From Bryoerythrophyllum caledonicum (lineage: Eukaryota; Streptophyta; Bryopsida; Pottiales; Pottiaceae), in assembly GCA_963971425.1 (NCBI GenBank), contig OZ020517.1, positions 622,501-686,500 on the forward strand: a stretch of 64,000 nt of DNA, written 5' to 3'. Made by a program: the position numbers and the translations under genes. Shown here piece after piece: positions 57,801 to 64,000 of this stretch. The notes beneath the pieces were generated by a model that was not told the origin of the DNA, ran no database searches, and saw only the letters and a program-made list of their open reading frames with translations. Each line of letters begins with the position of its first letter. Positions within the stretch are counted from its first letter, which is position 1.

Positions 57801-59723
57801 CAGCACTTCTCTCCTCCACTGATGTCCTCTTCTCGTATTCAATGGCTGCTTCATCAGAAGCTCGAGAAATATCTTGCTGCAATGATGTTTCAAAATGTTG
57901 GTATATAAAACATACTCAAACGTGATTACAGAGTCATAAATTAAAAATATTTAGCGTATGACAACCCTACCCGATATAAGAACGATATAAAAACATCAAC
58001 TGTTAATGGAAACCATGCTGCACGAGATTGCCGAACTTTCATGCATGTCTTGAATTCCTCAACTGTCAAGAGATCCTTGAAATCTTCTAACTTCAGTCCA
58101 CCATAAAAACGTATACGCTGGAGTTTTGCAGGAAGGCTGGTCTTTACAAAATCGTTCTGTGTTGACCTGAATTGGCACACATAGAAAATTAGTTCGAGTT
58201 AGCTGTAAATGTCAAAAAGATGTGAATGATTTCATAAGAGAAAGGATAAGTGCTAGAATATGTACCAGTTGACATCGTGCATACAATTCAGTAACACGGA
58301 TATCCGCCCAGTCGGATTCAATACGATACATTGGACATCATAGTGCCAATCAGGGTCATTGCCATGCTGTTCTGAGATGAAACGCCACCACGCATTGTAC
58401 CTATGATTTCCATCCCAAACAAAAAACATTTTGCCACTAAATGCAGCTAACTCTGGAGTAGAGCTCAACATTTCCTCAAACTTATCATTTGCTGCAATCC
58501 AATGTGAATCCCACGTTGACTTTATATGAGGGGAAACATCACGTGTCATTTCTTGGTCATCATAGATGGATATGTAGAATGCACGATCTCCATCGATATA
58601 GCCGCCTTCAAATCGTTTCTGCAACGCACACACGTCAATCTCTTGAATCGGCCGGACTCGAGGAAGGGCAATCATCCTGCAAAGTGGCACATAAAAAGGA
58701 CCCTTCGTAACGCGCATGCTCTCTAGGACGGTCATGAAATTCGACTTCTGGTGAAGTCGTCTTGCTCTTACGCCCTCAAAGGAAGTGACCAATCCATCCG
58801 GACACTTTGGTGACGAATCCTCAGAATCGCTCGTGGGATCGTTCTACAAAAGGCAATATGGGTAACTTAGAAGAAATATAACAAGGTATGATAAATCTTA
58901 AGCATTGCTCGGAAGAAATTAAAGAAGTGGCTAACCTGAATATGGGGGTTGTCATCAACATCGTGAGTGTCATCATGATCTCCCTAATATCAATAGAACG
59001 ATACAGGCATAAGAAAATATATTCCTGGAAGTTAGAATTATCCATTTTAAATTCCACCATCTACATGAACTAATATCCATATTCAGAAAAATAACACCAT
59101 CCGAATGAGACAATGATGTTCACTTATAGTATCACATCAAGCATACAATCAACTTGTATATAAAAAAACATGAAAAATGAGTAGGCTAATGTCAACGGTA
59201 AAGAGTTCTCATAGACGAGGTTTGCAGATATGAGGTGATTAAGCTAATTATTTGAGCACCAATATCATTACCTTCTAAGCTCCAAATCATACATTGTTGA
59301 AAAATTAATTTCACTCTTAACTTTATATAATATCAACTTTGACATATTTAAGAGAGACCTCGTATACTAGATTGTTAAATTACATGCTAGATCAACCAGA
59401 TATACAACATTGTTAAATTAGATGATGGTAGTCAATATACTTAGTAGTGCCACTCTTATCAAGCCACAATAGAAGAATTTGAGAAGCCTCGTATACGAGG
59501 TCACCTATGATCGGACTGCTGCAGCTGCCTAAAACAACTAAATAAGATAAAACTCAAAATTAACCCATGAATATTTAACTGTGACAGAAGTAAGCATTAA
59601 AATACCAATCATTCTAGAATTTCATGGCTTTGAATTCACCTCATCACTTGGTGTAGAAGTCACCAATCGTGAACTGTCCAACACGTGCTCCCGAAGATCT
59701 TCGCCCCCTTCGCCAAGATCAGT
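54823..59723 (-). CDS. ParB-like / pseudo-methyltransferase protein of E3
   Basis: Exons from 5' to 3' on the minus strand: 59,640-59,723; 58,936-58,983 (very acidic, GDHDDTHDVDDN); 58,266-58,843 (ParB-like: VPLCRMIALPRVRP ... MFFVWDGNHRYNAWW ... CMHDVN); 57,971-58,166; about 57,680-57,870; 57,345-57,507; 57,012-57,255; 56,160-56,925 (GGGWYLEC, then charged); 55,741-56,090 (motif IV region LIVADIPES); 55,402-55,648 (GGSPWRGAREKAVDLM, GDIVLDWNASTG); 55,125-55,315 (motif II, SLGRHILAFEEDLEIF); last exon 54,823-55,020. DPPY and FxGxG are eroded as in E2. In-frame TAA (56,613-56,615) and TAG (56,571-56,573) suggest this copy is dead unless an intron removes them. More 5' exons may lie to the right. 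Confidence 0.7.
55125..56090 (-). other. Methyltransferase-like domain of the E3 gene
   Basis: The beta-class order is preserved over three exons: motif IV position (LIVADIPES for DPPY), a helix-strand pair (FEFADNYLHDNAALLLLHP), motif X-like REKAVDLMKTILES, motif I GDIVLDWNASTG and motif II LGRHILAFEEDLEIF. Aligned to DPFxGSGTT, one Gly and the Phe are lost. Shared erosion with E2 argues for an ancestral change of function rather than random decay. Confidence 0.7.
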
Positions 59724-62414
59724 CTGCCGAGCCCACAATAATTAGCAAACATATCAAAGGAAATACGGCCTGGTGACAAAGACCAAAACGAGCGAATAAA
59801 CTGCGTTTGTCTTGCAATAATTTGGTAGTTAAACATGCTGCTAAACCAGGAACACTAAATGCCATAAATAAGCCCTCGCATACGAGGCTTCAATCCATCG
59901 TCAATATTGACCTCCTCTTAATTAAAATAAGTTCGTCTCGCAATATATGGAAAGCATAAAAAAATGCCTCGAGCTGCCCAGCTCAATATTCCTAACTGAA
60001 TAATAATTTCTACAGAGTACTCGGGAACCATTTACAAATTACAATGCTCGCCTCGAGTCCAATCCTGCGACACCACGACAACGTTGCGAACCCAAACAAC
60101 TGCGTCCCTATAGTAATCGGGACCTTGTAATCGGGACCCTGTAATCACCACCCTGCAGTCAACTGCGTCCCAGCTTGGAAACAGTAATCGGGACCCTACA
60201 GTCAACTGCGTCCCTGCTTGGAAACAGTAATCGGGTCAGGAAACCCGAACAACTTTGCGAACAGGAACCCGAACAACTTCGCGAACTCGAAGCTGACCAC
60301 GTCGCAAACCCAAACAACTTTATCGACTACAGTAATCAGTTGGCGGTCAACTACGTGCCAGCAGTCTGTTAACTTCGTCCCTGCTGAAATCTATGTTAAC
60401 TGTGTCTGCGACCCTGCGTCCTGATTACAGTATGGACGGTGTTGACTGCGTCCTGATTACAGTATGGACGATGTTGACTGCGTCCATGATTACAACTGTG
60501 TCCATGATCTGCGCAGATTACAGCATGGACGTTGTTTACTGCATGATTACTGCGTACTGTATCATTCACGCAGATTGTTTACTGCATACGCAGATTATAG
60601 CATGGACGTTGTTTACTGCATGAACGTTGTTGACTGCGTGACTTCGTCCTCTATAAACTTCGTCCTCTGTAAACTTCGTCCTCTGTAGACTTCGTCCCTG
60701 CTGTAATCAGGACACCGTAGTAGGAGGCCTCGTGCACGAGGTCTCCTTCATTACTATCCAGGTCATGTCGGGACAGGAGAAGAGGATGGTAATCGGGACA
60801 GGAGAAGAGGATGGTAATCGGGACAGGAGATTTTAGTTGGGAGTCGATAGTCGTGAATAAAAACAACTGCGTCCTTGAGCCAGTAATCGGGACAGTGCAA
60901 TCGGTCCACTGCAATCGCGCCTCTCCACTCCATAATCACCTCGACAACGTACACAGTATTCGGGACACAGTGATCGCGACACTGCAGTAGGAGGCCTTGT
61001 GCACGAGGTCTCCTTCCGACCATCTTCATCTCATGTCGGGCCTGTATTTATCGAGTCACCGGAATTAAACTGGATGTGTGCAAAATCACCGACTTCGGAA
61101 GATACACTGATTTGAGGGCCTATACCAAAAAAATAGCCGGCTCAAGCGCAGATGTTTATCAAGTAAGTAACTTCATGAGAACCTAACTACAAGGCCTCGT
61201 ACACGAGGCATGAGGACGTACAGTTGATGGTGGTACAACGTGATACATATCAGGAATCTGTTCCCAGCAGTTCCCATAATGTTCTGTCGATTCCCTACCG
61301 AACTCGAATCCCTTCCCAACTATAAGTCTGTAAAATAATTTTGTGACGTCCAAGACCCCATAATTTCTGAACTACTTCGCAACTTGAACCTTGCTAGTAA
61401 TCATGTATATTCCTTCATGCAATCTTCCAAAGCATCATCAAGGTCCAGCAAGGTGATCAAGGCATGATATTGATCAACGCAGTTTGTCAACATAAAGATC
61501 AACGTTGTTCGTCACCTCCAATCTAAGGTAGACCGATTACTTTAACAAAGGACGACTCGTACACGAGGTCTCCATCCACCAAGCTACTGGACATGCCGGG
61601 ACAGAGTGCTCGGGACAGTGGACTAGGTCGTCGATACAACTGAGGAGGTTGTCTGGACAGTGCAATGGGAGGCCTCGTCCACGAGGTCTCCTTCCGACCT
61701 TCTTCCAGACCTGTCGGGACAAACCTGAGCAGAGTCAAACCGACGACATGGCTCTATCCCTCGTTATCAAGATTCGTTGTACCTGGCTCTCCCAGTGATG
61801 GGCAGGGTCTTTCCATGATTGCCTCATCACCGATCGGTGTTCTTCTAATGTACTGTAACGAAATAGTTTATCAAGCAGAAAAGGTCTGGCGATAAGAGGC
61901 TCCCAATCTTTGGAGGCCATCATGAAGATCAAATTCGGTGCAGAGTGGTGACAAATGCAGCAAAACTGGAGCTCGAGAGGAGTGGCCTGCAAGGTGATCC
62001 CGCAGGAGCAATCGAGTTGGTCCAGGATCTCAGTGAAAAGCTGCACGAAGCCTCGAAAACACTGGAAAGCTTCATGAAAAAGACTGCCAAAAATCTCTAT
62101 CTCGGCCCTGCGACCGCAAAGAATCTCGCCGAACACAACAATGCGAAAATACTAGTCCGGTGGCAGTTCAGAGAGCCTCGCCATAATGTATTCCATCACA
62201 ACCCAAGTTTCATAATAGTTGAGATCACTACCACCTAGCTCCGTAAAGCGCAACACAGGCGGGACAAGATGAGAGGAAGGTAGTCAAGAGTCGTAGAGAA
62301 GATGTCGGGACAGGAGGAAAGCAAGGTAGCCGGGTCAGGAGTTGAGGAAGTAGTAGGCTTTGGTTAGACAGTAACCGAGACAGTTCACCTGGAGGCCTCG
62401 TGCACGAGGTCTGC
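59208..62414. repeat. E3 palindrome array (GCCTCGTGCACGAGGTC type)
   Basis: Strong copies lie at 59,486-59,502 (centre TATA), 60,723-60,746, 60,990-61,013, 61,668-61,691 and 62,391-62,414. The last four extend to 24 nt with GGAG...CTCC ends. Further copies lie at 59,873-59,889, 61,193-61,209 and 61,551-61,573. Partial copies lie at about 59,208 and 59,356. All lie at or upstream of the 5' exons of the minus-strand gene. A second recurring word, CGGGACAG, is often nearby (60,775, 60,799, 60,823, 60,891, 61,600, 61,613, 62,310). Confidence 0.8.
60085..60930. repeat. Degenerate short-unit repeat field
   Basis: Loose tandem use of GTAATCGGGACCCTG, CAACTGCGTCCCTG, TATGGACGTTGTTGACTGCG and TAAACTTCGTCCTCTG. 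Frames through it are repeat translations. It lies inside the E3 palindrome array. Confidence 0.7.
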
Positions 62415-62799
62415 TTCCGATCACCAGGTCATGTTACACCAGAATATTCTAGGTAATCGGCTCAAGTAGAATCGCTGGACAGTCGAGGGTCAGGTAGTAG
62501 TAGGCTCGAGGGTGAGTTAGTCAAAATCGCGGGAGAGGTAGACGAGACAGTTGGGGAGGGAGTCCCCACAGTTTGTAATAGGTAGGTTGTATCACGCAAA
62601 GTTTTGACTTAGGGTATGCAGCGAGAGCACTTCAGGTATTGAATCCAATCGCGAACCAACGACGTCAAAGATTGCTTGTGGGTTCCGGCTTAGATACGCA
62701 ACACAGATTGCAAAGATTTCTACACAATCGTTGCATACTTCAAACCCTAACTCGAAGTAAGTCCAAATAAAGGTCAGTTTTCATACCTCAACGCTTGGT

Positions 62800-63870
62800 G
62801 ACGGTACTGTCGGAGCAGCCATTTCCTTGCTCGTGCCTCCTGATACCTGCCACACCCACAGAATGCGTAAGAACTTGCACACAGACCTTCACCAAGAGAC
62901 CTTCACTGCAAGCACTTTTCGGTCTGTGAGTACAAGAGATGAGAAGAAGAGGTCAGGAAGCCGTCTTCGCAGATAAGCATTCCTGGGCGTTGACAAACGT
63001 TAACCCTAAACTGAACTATCCCCGTAGAGAAAAATCATCCATCCTCATTCGTTCACACGAATATGGACAGCCCAACATGTTGAGATGGCCGTCCAACGTA
63101 ACTTAACTCCTAAGGTACCGTGACAGTTTTACACCAAAACACTTCAAAATTGTTGGATTCTAGTAAAATGATCAAAGAAGGAACCAAAAACGTTGACTTC
63201 TGATTTTGACCGTAGGATCACAATTTAGACTTATTTAGTAACATACTCTAAATATTTCATAAACTTTGACCGCACGGATTGAAAGATTATAGTGTTTGAA
63301 GTCAAGCACATGATTCATTCTCTTTCCTAAGTCAACTGTATCAGCAGACTTTGACTTCACTTGGTGTCAAATTTTTGCACTACACAAGGTCTAAATCCAC
63401 TACCATCTTGTTAAGCATGATGTTAGTTCTTTATACACCAATTTTTGGAGGTAGAAGACGGGAGTAGCATATTCAAAACAACTGTGCAAGGAGTGGAGTT
63501 TCAAAATTTGTCAATTCACACTTTAATTTTTTGTGAACTTAATATGTTTTAGATTGGTAATCCGAATGATCAATAAGAAGGTTTACACCACATATTGTTG
63601 TGGGAATCGTAAAAAGTGAAAAATATTAAGTTTTATAGGTTTTATTTGATGCAGATGAGTACCTATGATCAATACTATTTCATTTACGTATTGTAGGAAA
63701 TCGGTGTACTGAGATTAGGGCCGTGCTATATTAGTTATGAATGTGAAGTGAAGATACATATGACTTGAGTGTGAATAGCGAAAGCTAACCTCTTCTCTCG
63801 AAGGCCTTGTTTGTGGAGATGATATACTACCCGATATATCGTGGCATTATGCTTCACTTCCTCCTGCAAC
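62800..63870 (-). other. Candidate 5' exons of the E3 gene
   Basis: Two short minus-strand stretches have splice-like borders: about 62,790-62,850 (reads SGGTSKEMAAPTVPSPSVE, then GT) and about 63,790-63,872 (reads LQEEVKHNATIYRVVYHLHK, then a basic end and GT). The rest of 62.4-64.0 kb shows nothing I can support. Whether they belong to the ParB-like gene is unknown. Confidence 0.3.
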
Positions 63871-64000
63871 TTTTGCCTGACAAACCCACACAAAAGAAGT
63901 TCAATAGATAGGCTTAAAGCACTTCGATATCACAGAGTACACACGTACAAAACAAGGAATAACATTTGAGAAGAAATTCAAAGACAACTTTGGGGCTAGC

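Larger units (their letters stand above)
53844..64000. mobile_element. E3: second transposon of the E2 type (right end outside window)
   Basis: It starts with GGGAATGCTATTTTGTGAGC and GTGAGCG-type units, almost the same as the E2 ends. It carries the same subterminal CTATGGCCGTGGA motif and a homologous minus-strand gene with the same exon order, but a different palindrome array (59.2-62.4 kb). It interrupts the gag-pol frame of retrotransposon C. A transposase would be expected to the right of the window. Confidence 0.8.

Noticed and set aside
60393..60688. Cys/Asp-rich repeat peptides
   Set aside because: Short-unit DNA repeat field; repeated peptide follows the DNA period.
1..64000. tRNA or rRNA genes
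   Set aside because: Only primer-binding sites resembling tRNA 3' ends were found; no cloverleaf or rRNA core motif was recognised by eye.

Overview
This is a gene-poor, transposon-rich nuclear window from a eukaryote with spliced genes. I infer a streptophyte, most likely a charophyte alga such as Chara or Klebsormidium. The grounds are: GT-AG introns; Ty3/gypsy elements primed by plant-like tRNA-Asp and tRNA-Gly; a retrotransposon carrying its own cytosine-5 DNA methyltransferase (a situation reported, as I recall, in charophyte algae and dinoflagellates); and Mutator/hAT-type miniature elements. The species call is inference. No rRNA or tRNA gene, CRISPR array or prokaryotic operon was seen.

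Layout. (1) 1-4.5 kb: the 3' end of a large mobile-element-like unit, E1. It holds a + strand spliced gene with a DNA-methyltransferase-like domain, a coiled-coil/NLS region and a C-terminal FCP1/HAD phosphatase-like domain, then a small second gene; its introns carry about seven copies of a 21-nt palindrome. (2) 4.95-11.74 kb: minus-strand Ty3/gypsy retrotransposon A (gag, protease, complete DNMT domain, RT, RNase H, start of integrase), broken by stops and frameshifts. (3) 11,741-39,639: a complete DNA transposon, E2, with terminal inverted repeats and an 11-bp target-site duplication, inserted at the 5' end of retrotransposon A. E2 holds a minus-strand ParB-like plus methyltransferase-like gene, an array of a 16-nt palindrome, and a + strand MULE-like transposase. 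(4) 18,220-29,203, nested in an intron of the E2 gene: young LTR retrotransposon B with about 2.8-2.9 kb LTRs, which has lost RT/RNase H/integrase core but keeps an open fused pol frame. (5) 39.65-46.6 kb: degenerate repeats, a nucleotidyltransferase-like ORF, a Mutator-type MITE and a hAT-type MITE. (6) 46.6-53.84 kb: retrotransposon C (tandem repeats, accessory ORFs, LTR, tRNA-Asp primer site, gag), cut at its gag-pol junction. (7) 53,844-end: E3, a second transposon with E2-type termini, carrying a divergent copy of the ParB/methyltransferase-like gene with matching exon order and a third palindrome array. Its right end is outside the window.

How the parts fit. E2 and E3 share terminal and subterminal motifs and the same two-domain gene, yet each has its own palindrome array, at and upstream of that gene's 5' coding exons. 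E1 has a third palindrome. All three palindromes share a CTCG-N3/4-CGAG core with different flanks. The methyltransferase-like domains have lost DPPY, so they look non-catalytic. The most economical reading (inference) is a mobile-element system in which a ParB-like/pseudo-methyltransferase protein recognises element-specific palindromes. That would resemble bacterial ParB-parS in architecture and plant VANDAL anti-silencing factors in logic. The E2 and E3 copies of this gene both contain apparent stop codons, so these copies may be decayed members of a live family.
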